From Candidatus Obscuribacterales bacterium (GTDB taxonomy: Bacteria > Cyanobacteriota > Vampirovibrionia > Obscuribacterales > Obscuribacteraceae), in the NCBI GenBank assembly GCA_031292355.1, contig JARLHI010000060.1, positions 368,607 through 432,606 of the forward strand: 64,000 nt of DNA, read 5' to 3'. Made by a program: the position numbers and the translations under genes. A model generated the notes under the pieces. That model saw nothing but the letters and a program-made list of their open reading frames with translations, did not search any database and was not told where the DNA came from. Shown piece after piece: positions 9,527 through 15,932 of the stretch (position 1 is the first letter of the stretch; every line of letters starts with the position of its first letter).

Positions 9527-10251
9527 AACGGTTGTCCACTGCCGGGCACGCCGCCGTACCCTTGTTGTGGAGTAGCGTATTGGTTGGTTTGCGGTCCCAT
9601 TTGTTGATTCATGCTGGGACCCATCTGTTCCCCAGCCGATGGGGTATAACCTTGGGCTGCTCCGTGACTCAGTTGTTGTCCATACAAATTTGACTGTGAC
9701 GTCATGCTACTACCGGTAGCACCATTGCTACCGGCACCATAGGCAGTGCTTTGCTGGTTGAAATTCTGATTGGGATTTTGACCCTGATATGCAGTCTGAT
9801 TTTGACTCGGGCTTTGGTTTTGATTTTGACCGTGTTTGTGGTGGTGTTTGCCGCTACCACTCTGGCTGCCGTTGCCATTGCCATTGCCGTTGTAGCTGGT
9901 CTGGTTTGGCTGACCGTTGTATTGCGTGTTGGCGCCTGAATATTGGCCATTTACGCTGCTATTTGGATAGCCTTGTCCTTGCTGCCCATTCATACCTTGT
10001 CCGCCATTGATGTTAGCTGGACCATTTGGATAATTGTTGCGCCAGTCGTACGCTGGCTGCTGATTGTTGGCTCCGTTTTGCCCGTTGTTGTTATTATTTC
10101 CGTTATTACCGCCTCGCCCCATTTGCCGAAGTGGGCTGAGCATCATGGGCAACATGCGAGCCATTCCATAAATGCCCTGGGCTTGACTGGGAGCAGCCTG
10201 AAACAAGCTGAGCGCGAGCGCGAGACATAGCATCAAACTGGCGTTTTTCAT
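9523..10251 (-). CDS. Secreted Asn/Gln/Gly-rich low-complexity protein
   Basis: 242 residues from the ATG at 10249-10251, with GGAAGG about 7 nt upstream. Residues 1-25 (ending PSQAQG) are a signal peptide. Mature protein: a short Met-rich segment (YGMARMLPMMLSPLRQM), then almost pure Asn/Gln/Gly/Ser/Tyr with runs such as GGNNGNNNNN and repeated QNQNQ units and a small His/Lys cluster (GKHHHKHG). No folded domain is visible. It resembles prion-like, adhesive or matrix polypeptides by composition only. It converges with the PilX-like gene, so a surface role with the pili is possible but unproven. Confidence 0.7.
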   Translation of the reverse strand: MKNASLMLCLALALSLFQAAPSQAQGIYGMARMLPMMLSPLRQMGRGGNNGNNNNNGQNGANNQQPAYDWRNNYPNGPANINGGQGMNGQQGQGYPNSSVNGQYSGANTQYNGQPNQTSYNGNGNGNGSQSGSGKHHHKHGQNQNQSPSQNQTAYQGQNPNQNFNQQSTAYGAGSNGATGSSMTSQSNLYGQQLSHGAAQGYTPSAGEQMGPSMNQQMGPQTNQYATPQQGYGGVPGSGQPF

Positions 10252-10552
10252 GACTTGACCTTCCCGAGACTGCCTGGTCACAATCTAATAGCAGTGCATG
10301 TGAGCAGTGTGGTCTCGTGTGGCGATTAAAGCAAGAGTAAAACTACGCTACTTCCTCAAAACTCCTTGATTTTGCGTTCTCATGGTTTTAATAAAGGCAC
10401 TCTGACCAGTTCCTCGTTTTGCGAGGCGTTACCACGTTCGCCTGAGGTAACGCGTCCGCCAACACTGATTCTGTCATAAGCGATTTATTAAACCGTTAAA
10501 GAAGCATTCTCGAGGGGTGACCCATCATCAACACAAACAGACTGCGAAAAAA
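10252..10552. other. Intergenic region with two adjacent hairpins
   Basis: No gene is supported here. Two perfect inverted repeats lie side by side: CCTCG/CGAGG at 10412-10426 with a 5-nt loop, and GCGTTACC at 10426-10433 with GGTAACGC at 10446-10453. Neither is followed by a T tract on either strand, so they are not convincing intrinsic terminators. They sit downstream of the 113-residue ORF and about 160 bp upstream of the low-complexity secreted protein gene, both on the minus strand. They could be part of a structured 5' untranslated region or a small RNA. Confidence 0.35.
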
Positions 10553-10894
10553 CTATTCTTCCCAGCTGTGTCCTAGCTCGGCAAGCATGATCCAGACGCG
10601 TACATCGGCAGCAGACGGCACATTGTTTTTGACGAATTTGCGAATGGCCAGGCAGATTTGATCTGCCCTTGGCGCACGATCACCATAGGCATGAGCTTTA
10701 ATCTCGATTTCTACGGGCGCTATCATTGAACTTTCGGTGCACACTTCAATCACTCGAATACTGATTTCGCGCGAGGTCAAACGGTGACTGCCGCTCGTTA
10801 ACTCTTCTGCGAGCATTGCCCTGAGCTTTGGTGATAGAGCTACTATGGCTTCTTTATGGGCATTGTCACTCGTGTAAATATTTGCTGTTGGCAC
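10553..10894 (-). CDS. Small protein, possibly tautomerase-like
   Basis: 113 residues from a GTG with AGGA just upstream. The N-terminus is (M)PTANIYTS: a Pro directly after the initiator, then a beta strand. The C-terminal DVRVWIMLAELGHSWEE resembles the end of tautomerase/MIF-fold proteins such as carboxymethyl-hydroxymuconate isomerase, where Pro1 is the catalytic base. The central EVCTESSMIAPVEIEIKAHAYG does not settle the family. The tautomerase suggestion is weak. It lies 21 bp downstream of the YbaK-like gene on the same strand, so the two are probably co-transcribed. Confidence 0.6.
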   Translation of the reverse strand: MPTANIYTSDNAHKEAIVALSPKLRAMLAEELTSGSHRLTSREISIRVIEVCTESSMIAPVEIEIKAHAYGDRAPRADQICLAIRKFVKNNVPSAADVRVWIMLAELGHSWEE

Positions 10895-10915
10895 AGTCCT
10901 ATCTCAAACCTCTCA

Positions 10916-11413
10916 TTACTTTAAAATGCCTAAACCATAAATCACTTCAGCACCCGGTAATTTTTCGAGTTCGTGCGGATTCAAGAAAATCTTGGTCGAG
11001 CGGTTGCCACCACCCATGATGACTTCTGCTTGCTCCATTACCAGGGCATCGATGTAGATGGGAATTTCAGGCAAGCCAAAAGGTGTTACGCCCCCAATTT
11101 GCATGCCCGTTAATTCTAACGTTTGTTCGGCGCTTGCAAATGAAACCTTTTTCGTGCCCATCAAAGCACTCACTTTCTTATTGACGTCTAGTTTGCAAGT
11201 TGCAAGCACAATGCAGCAAGCAAATCTGACTGGTTCAGCTTTGCTTGCTGCGATGATGGCATTAGCCGATGCACCAGTGGAAAATCCGTAATGCTCGCAA
11301 AATCGAGCAGTGTCAGCGAGCTCAGGATCGCATGCAAATACCTTGTGGACAATTCCAAACTGCTCCAGGCATTTGCTTACCTGGGGATGTAATTCGCTGA
11401 CTTGATTGGGCAT
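10916..11413 (-). CDS. YbaK/ProX-type aminoacyl-tRNA deacylase
   Basis: 165 residues. The ATG at 11411-11413 is preferred because AGGTGA lies about 9 nt upstream; a GTG four codons earlier sits inside that site. The YbaK/EbsC domain covers most of the protein: VKFAC-like segment VRFACCIVLATCKLDVNKKVSALMG, the loop MQIGGVTPFGLP, the strand IPIYIDALVM and the terminal GGGNRSTKIFLNPHEL. The family hydrolyses mischarged tRNA (YbaK: Cys-tRNA-Pro; ProX: Ala-tRNA-Pro) in trans. Which substrate applies cannot be told. It is followed by the small tautomerase-like gene and preceded by the rhodanese gene 53 bp upstream, all on the minus strand. Confidence 0.82.
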   Translation of the reverse strand: MPNQVSELHPQVSKCLEQFGIVHKVFACDPELADTARFCEHYGFSTGASANAIIAASKAEPVRFACCIVLATCKLDVNKKVSALMGTKKVSFASAEQTLELTGMQIGGVTPFGLPEIPIYIDALVMEQAEVIMGGGNRSTKIFLNPHELEKLPGAEVIYGLGILK

Positions 11414-11466
11414 CGTCGCTGTCACCTGTGCTTTTGCTACTTATTCATTAAATGCGCCTCGAAGGC

Positions 11467-11808
11467 TCAGTATTTCGGCATGCTGGGGTCGACATCAGCT
11501 GACCAGCCGAGTGTGCCCCCTTCCAAATTCAAAACACTTTGAAAGCCATTTTGTCGCAAAAAATTTGCGCAATTGCCGCTACGACCACCCGAACGGCAGT
11601 ATACGACGATGTTTTCGGTCTTATGGTCGGCCAGCTCACCGACTCGAGTCGCCAGTTCACCCATGGGGATATGTATAGCATTGTCTAATTTGCAGATTTC
11701 CAGCTCATGGGGCTCTCTGACGTCCAGCAGAACCAGTTTTTCTTTCGCATCAAGACGTTTTTTTAGCTCCAGCGCTGTGATTTCGGTTTTTTCGGTACCC
11801 AAGTTCAT
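11467..11808 (-). CDS. Single-domain rhodanese-like protein
   Basis: 113 residues, ATG with AGGA about 8 nt upstream. One rhodanese domain fills the protein: LVLLDVREPHELEICKL (residues 25-41), HIPMGEL (46-52) and the active-site loop CRSGGRS with Cys71 as the sulfur-carrying nucleophile. The C-terminus has the usual NLEGGTLGW. Such proteins transfer sulfane sulfur, for example from thiosulfate or glutathione persulfide, to cyanide, proteins or biosynthetic enzymes. There is no signal peptide, so it is cytoplasmic. Neighbours on the same strand are the YbaK-like gene downstream; the TerB-like gene is divergent. Confidence 0.88.
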   Translation of the reverse strand: MNLGTEKTEITALELKKRLDAKEKLVLLDVREPHELEICKLDNAIHIPMGELATRVGELADHKTENIVVYCRSGGRSGNCANFLRQNGFQSVLNLEGGTLGWSADVDPSMPKY

Positions 11809-11879
11809 CCAGACATTCCTCTTTTTGCTACGCTACAAGTATAATCTCCAAACAGCATGGCTCATAAGGAGGCAGACAA

Positions 11880-12104
11880 GTGGCTTTTAAATTGACTCTT
11901 CAGGAAGCGCTAAAAGAAGCACTTCAGGATGATGGTAAGGTATCCAAGTATGAAGCTCGCGTTATCCGCGAACTAATTATGGCTGACGGACAAATCAGCA
12001 ATGAAGAAAAAACATTCCTCGAGAATGCTTTACAGAACAATCAATTCGATGCTGAAGGCTATGAATTGTTATCTTCAATTTTGTTGCGCTCGCACATCAA
12101 GTAA
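11880..12104 (+). CDS. Small all-helical TerB-like protein
   Basis: 74 residues from a GTG at 11880, placed by a strong AAGGAGG at 11866-11872. The sequence is acidic/basic mixed and predicted helical, with the pattern VSKYEARVIRELIMADGQIS followed by EEKTFLENALQNNQFDAEG. This matches a TerB-like helical repeat (tellurite-resistance or DnaJ-TerB type, where the DGxIs turn binds metal or phosphate-like ligands). Function is unknown. The gene is monocistronic: a rho-independent terminator starts 27 bp after its stop, and the rhodanese gene is divergent from the same short promoter region. Confidence 0.7.
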   Translation: MAFKLTLQEALKEALQDDGKVSKYEARVIRELIMADGQISNEEKTFLENALQNNQFDAEGYELLSSILLRSHIK

Positions 12105-12130
12105 GTCGCTTCATTTCTACTAACAAAAAG

Positions 12131-12159
12131 GTCCTCAATTTCGGTTGAGGACTTTTTTT
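12131..12159 (+). terminator. Rho-independent terminator of the TerB-like gene
   Basis: An 8-bp perfect stem GTCCTCAA/TTGAGGAC with a 6-nt loop is followed by seven T (12153-12159) on the plus strand. The hairpin also contains the stop codon and last codons of the convergent TPR gene (ending at 12135), so one piece of DNA serves as terminator on one strand and coding sequence on the other. Confidence 0.85.
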
Positions 12160-13175
12160 GTTGTCGCCACTTTCGCTGCAGTTAACGTTGCTTTAGGTTT
12201 AGTGGCAGTGATTTTTTGAGGCGCCAAATCCTCAAATTTCTTCTGATCCGCTACGAGCGGAAGGGCATCTCCGCTTGGAGTATCGGTGATTTCATAATTT
12301 TTGATGTAGCCGCCCATGTGGTTTCGTGCGGCATTTCTTGCATACATATTGTTGGCTCCACCACCCATAAAGCCTTGTTGAAATCCGTGCCCATGATGGT
12401 GTCCCATGGGATAAGGATTGCCAAATTGTCCTGCGTAGGGCATTGAGGGCATGGGACCAGACGGCGCACCATTCATGTATGGATTGTAACCTTGATTCTG
12501 GAAATTGAGTCCATGGTGCCCTCCCAAGGGACCACCATTAGAGAATGAATTTGGATCCTGTCCATTTACTGTTGGCGATAATTTCGCACCACTGCCTGCC
12601 ACTGAAGCTGGTATCAAATCACTACTGTTGCCTGCATTATTGTAAAAATTCGGTCGCATGTTTTGGTAAGGCATGGGCTGAAGTGCACCATTGCCAAATT
12701 GACTATTTAGTGAAATTTGCGGTGACTGCAATTGCATTTGCGCTGGAGCCATTTGCGCACTTGGTGGCGCTGGCAGTGAAGCACTTAATGGGGCAGGCAC
12801 AAGCTTTTGATTCTGGCTCTGACTACGCAATTCACTAATTCTGTTGAAAGCGCCCATGCTGAAATTGCCTGTGTTAGCGTCGGGAGTCAGCGTCAATACC
12901 TTTTTGAATTCATCAGAAGCTTCATCGAGTCGGCCAAGCTTGACCAGGCTGTTTGCACGATAAAAATGTGCTTTGTAATCGTTCGGGCTGGTGAGCAAAT
13001 ATGCTGAAAGCGATTTGTTTGCGGCAACATAGTCTTTGGCATTAAAACTGGCGACGCCCTGCGTGAAAGAGGCGTTATTTGCAGGGGTAGCTGCCAGCGC
13101 TGATGAGGTTGTGCTTGAAAGCACAACTAGACTGAAGAGTTGACTGCACAATAATTGGTGAGAGAATCTACGCAT
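12135..13175 (-). CDS. Secreted TPR protein with Asn/Gly/Met-rich tail
   Basis: 346 residues from the ATG at 13173-13175, chosen because GGAGG lies 4 nt upstream. Residues 1-29 (ending SSALAA) are a signal peptide. Two TPRs follow at about 35-105 (FNAKDYVAANKSLSAYLL, HFYRANSLVKLGRLDEASDEFKKV in two parts). The rest is low-complexity, rich in Gln, Pro, Asn, Gly, Met and His, with a Lys/Ala/Thr-rich end. Architecture is the same as the TPR protein at 33406, and the N-terminal repeat MRGIDSYRK / TQGVASFNAK is comparable. Probably a periplasmic scaffold; no catalytic motif. Its last five codons lie inside the terminator hairpin of the opposite gene. Confidence 0.75.
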   Translation of the reverse strand: MRRFSHQLLCSQLFSLVVLSSTTSSALAATPANNASFTQGVASFNAKDYVAANKSLSAYLLTSPNDYKAHFYRANSLVKLGRLDEASDEFKKVLTLTPDANTGNFSMGAFNRISELRSQSQNQKLVPAPLSASLPAPPSAQMAPAQMQLQSPQISLNSQFGNGALQPMPYQNMRPNFYNNAGNSSDLIPASVAGSGAKLSPTVNGQDPNSFSNGGPLGGHHGLNFQNQGYNPYMNGAPSGPMPSMPYAGQFGNPYPMGHHHGHGFQQGFMGGGANNMYARNAARNHMGGYIKNYEITDTPSGDALPLVADQKKFEDLAPQKITATKPKATLTAAKVATTKKVLNRN

Positions 13176-13249
13176 AATGCCTCCAGCAAGAGCATCATAC
13201 CCATTCCAATCCAGGTTCAAATGACACTAATAAGGCTCAGTGCGTAAGT

Positions 13250-14431
13250 TTAGCGATAGCCAGGTCTTTGCACTGCGTGGTCGCTTTTCTTACCAATGTT
13301 TTCGAGAGCATGAACGAGAGCGGTGGGCATGCTTTCAGTTCTCAATTCGTCAAATGTTCGTGTGTCTATGATGTCGTATTTCGCTCCATTTGAAACGAGG
13401 TTGTCGTCGAGGTCGATGCAAAAGCCTTGTCCGCTGAAGTTCTCGCCTATCTGCAAGATGGTAACCACGACATCGTCAGGGTGGCTCAATTTCTGAGTAA
13501 AGGTGATCAAATTTTGACAGACGGCTAGCCGGTCGCCCGGTAATCCGTCCGTGATAACGGCAATTAATGTGGGACGTCCGCCTGCCTGGCGTTTCGCCAG
13601 AGCGGCTTCGCATCTAGTTAGTAATGGCGTTGCAAGCGCCGTCCCGCCACCTGGTCTAATGCCTGAATAAATTGCGCTGATGGCGTCGCGATTGCATGAT
13701 TCAGCTGTTTGAAAACGGTTATTGAAGACTGTGATATCAACTGTTCGGGCATAGGGTGCCAGCCGATCGGCCAGTGATGCTACTTGTTCTCTACACCAGT
13801 CAAATTTCGAGAGCCCGTCCGTGCCGTCGGGGCTTGCCATTGAGCCACTGATGTCGATGATGAATTCGATGTTGTATTCGAGAATTCTTTTGTCTTCCTG
13901 CTTTTGCCTAGCCGTTCCCTGCAAAACTTGTGTCTTTCTTTCGGCTGCACTCAGCTTGTGCAAATTGCTGTCTGCTTTGCCTATTAGAGCCGGTTTCAAT
14001 TCGCCATGAGCTCCTTTTGCGTCCAGCGACGCAAGCAAGTTTGTGTTCGAAGCGCTTCCTTGAAGCGCAGTTGCAGCTGCCGAGCTACGCACTGCAATTT
14101 GATATTGAGTACCAGCCCGTTCAATAAGCAGCTTGTAACCATCACCTGTGGCCTGGACTTCGCGAATCACATCGTCCTTCTGTAAGCCGGCGTTATACGC
14201 TGCTCTACCAATGCGCACCTGTGTTACGAGAAGCGTCGGCGAGCCCCCTGGTTTCAATGCGCATCCTATACCGGTCATGTCTAGGGCATCTAAAACAACA
14301 TTGGTGGTTACCTGACCTTTGATGATTGTCTTTTCGGCAGCCGAACAGGTTGCTTCTCCACTGGACAGGAGTAGGCACAGCAGTGACAGAAACAATGGTC
14401 GACAGTATGTCGGCTTGGACTTAACTGGCAT
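13250..14431 (-). CDS. Secreted von Willebrand factor A protein with PDZ-like N-terminal domain
   Basis: 393 residues. A signal peptide (LFLSLLCLLLSSGEATC, possible lipobox-like Cys at 29) is followed by a PDZ-like segment at about 50-115 (LVTQVRIGRAAYNAGLQKDDVI), then a VWA domain from about 185. The metal-ion-dependent adhesion site is complete: DISGS (D193, S195, S197), T264 in GGGTALATP and D295 in ITDGLPGD. The domain should bind Mg2+ and a ligand carboxylate. The combination of a substrate-presenting PDZ fold with VWA suggests an envelope adhesion or quality-control protein, but the partner is unknown. It is on the minus strand, upstream of the TPR gene by 74 bp. Confidence 0.8.
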   Translation of the reverse strand: MPVKSKPTYCRPLFLSLLCLLLSSGEATCSAAEKTIIKGQVTTNVVLDALDMTGIGCALKPGGSPTLLVTQVRIGRAAYNAGLQKDDVIREVQATGDGYKLLIERAGTQYQIAVRSSAAATALQGSASNTNLLASLDAKGAHGELKPALIGKADSNLHKLSAAERKTQVLQGTARQKQEDKRILEYNIEFIIDISGSMASPDGTDGLSKFDWCREQVASLADRLAPYARTVDITVFNNRFQTAESCNRDAISAIYSGIRPGGGTALATPLLTRCEAALAKRQAGGRPTLIAVITDGLPGDRLAVCQNLITFTQKLSHPDDVVVTILQIGENFSGQGFCIDLDDNLVSNGAKYDIIDTRTFDELRTESMPTALVHALENIGKKSDHAVQRPGYR

Positions 14432-14522
14432 CGTTTAATCCAGATAGTTATTCTTTGATCTTACCTTGCTCATGTATCGAAATTGTGAATGTCGTCCTTT
14501 GAATCAAGCGACGGTTAACCGT

Positions 14523-15167
14523 TTAATCAGAAATCGACTGCAATCGATATTCATAGACTGAATTCGAAGCCTCATTAAACATGACAATAAATCCCTTTCG
14601 ACCATTTTTAGAAAGGTAATAGAGGAAGTTCAAAAAATGCCAATCACGTCCACCTGCTCTAGATGTTTCATGCCACGTTCGATCGGGCTTTCCTAGCTTC
14701 TCGGTAATTTGATCGGCACTCATATTGCGTATTTTATCTTCTTGAGTTCCGTGCAAAAAAATACGCAATTCTGTATCAGTTAGCTTGATACTATTTACTT
14801 TCTCTCCCATAAATTTTGGTATCGCATATGGTGATTGTTCTACATCGGCCGCCGCGACATCATTGTTTTTGTCAAAAGAGAGACGCAAGTGTTCATTAGT
14901 GTTCGCTGCGACATCGTAGTAATCTACGACGATGGAATGATGAGAATAAGGAAAGAACTCCTCCGAACGCTTCGGCTGTCCGAGAAGTTCTTGCGCTTTT
15001 TTTCGACTTACCCCTACAATTTTGGCAGTGTCTAAGCGCAATTCACTGGTCTGACTCGCGCCTTGGGGTGACGTTTTGATGCTTATGTCGAGAGCTTTGA
15101 CTGGGCAACATAGAACTACTGTCATTAACATAGTAAATATTAGATAACGTGTTTTAATAAATGACAC
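14523..15167 (-). CDS. Secreted protein with two BamE/SmpA-like repeats
   Basis: About 214 residues if translation starts at the GTG at 15167; TTG at 15176 and ATG at 15131 are alternatives and no ribosome site decides. The N-terminus is a signal peptide (LIFTMLMTVVLCCPVKA). The mature part contains two related segments: VGVSRKKAQELLGQP followed by a tyrosine-rich beta hairpin, and NMSADQITEKLGKPDRTW followed by FLYYLSKNGRKGFIVMF. Each has the pattern helix, LGxP turn, hairpin seen in SmpA/OmlA/BamE-fold proteins. It follows the 248-residue gene by 16 bp and may form one operon with it and the LysM-protease gene. Confidence 0.65.
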   Translation of the reverse strand: MSFIKTRYLIFTMLMTVVLCCPVKALDISIKTSPQGASQTSELRLDTAKIVGVSRKKAQELLGQPKRSEEFFPYSHHSIVVDYYDVAANTNEHLRLSFDKNNDVAAADVEQSPYAIPKFMGEKVNSIKLTDTELRIFLHGTQEDKIRNMSADQITEKLGKPDRTWHETSRAGGRDWHFLNFLYYLSKNGRKGFIVMFNEASNSVYEYRLQSISD

Positions 15168-15183
15168 TACATTCAATACCGTT

Positions 15184-15930
15184 TTATTTCCACTCGATGG
15201 ATTTGAGTGCCGTTCGAAAAGCGGCTTTGTTACTTGTGAACGCAATATCGTCGTCAGCGAGCAAATATAGCTCTTTAATCTTCGGCCGGGCGTCAGGGTC
15301 CGTGTTTGCTTCGAAGAAGATACCACTATAGCGACGTTTTAACGGACCGTTTCCACCCATTTTGATTTCTGCATAGTCGTCAAGTTGAGTGAACCAGCCG
15401 TCTACTGCGATGACTTTTTTTCCATTAACAGTTTCGACTGTTGCTGTGTCCAAATGGAACGCCGGTCTACGCGAAGGCGACGAGGACAACTGATTGTCTC
15501 CAACTCTGGTGCGACCGAAAGCACCGCTTAATTCCTTAACTGCCTCGATGTTCTCCTCAGTGTTCGTTTGCATTTTCTCAGAGTAAATTATCCGTGGAGA
15601 AGGCAAGGCGGCATTGAGTACTTGTTTGAAGGCGTTGCTTGATTGTTCATCTAACGGTTTTCTGCTGCCATAAAGGCTTATTTGGGTGCTTTCTATTGTT
15701 GAATGACGAAACATAGTGGCATCACAGAGCTGCGTATTTTGCTCAAATTTGATCCATTTAGCTGGTAATTGTATAGATGCGATACTATCCAGGTTTCTGG
15801 CAGTTTGTGTGGCTGGTTTGTCTGAATCCAGGAAGTTGCCTCGATGAAGAGCTGACTCACCAATCTTGTTTCCATCGAGGGTGATAACAAAATTCAGATC
15901 GCTTGGGCGGCGAGTGTCGTCTGGCGGCAA
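15184..15930 (-). CDS. Protein of unknown function coupled to the LysM-protease gene
   Basis: 248 residues from a TTG at 15930. The start is supported by AAGGAG 9 nt upstream, located in the last codons of the upstream gene, which ends only 2 bp before; coupling of translation is therefore likely. There is no signal peptide. The sequence contains DLNFVITLDGNKIGESAL near the N-terminus and repeated references to a beta-rich fold (IAVDGWFTQLDDYAEIKMGG, YSGIFFEANTDPDARPKIKELYLLADDD split over about residues 165-230). I recognise no family. Because it is coupled to a candidate secreted cysteine protease, an immunity, chaperone or adaptor role is a reasonable guess. Confidence 0.65.
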   Translation of the reverse strand: MPPDDTRRPSDLNFVITLDGNKIGESALHRGNFLDSDKPATQTARNLDSIASIQLPAKWIKFEQNTQLCDATMFRHSTIESTQISLYGSRKPLDEQSSNAFKQVLNAALPSPRIIYSEKMQTNTEENIEAVKELSGAFGRTRVGDNQLSSSPSRRPAFHLDTATVETVNGKKVIAVDGWFTQLDDYAEIKMGGNGPLKRRYSGIFFEANTDPDARPKIKELYLLADDDIAFTSNKAAFRTALKSIEWK

Positions 15931-15932
15931 TT

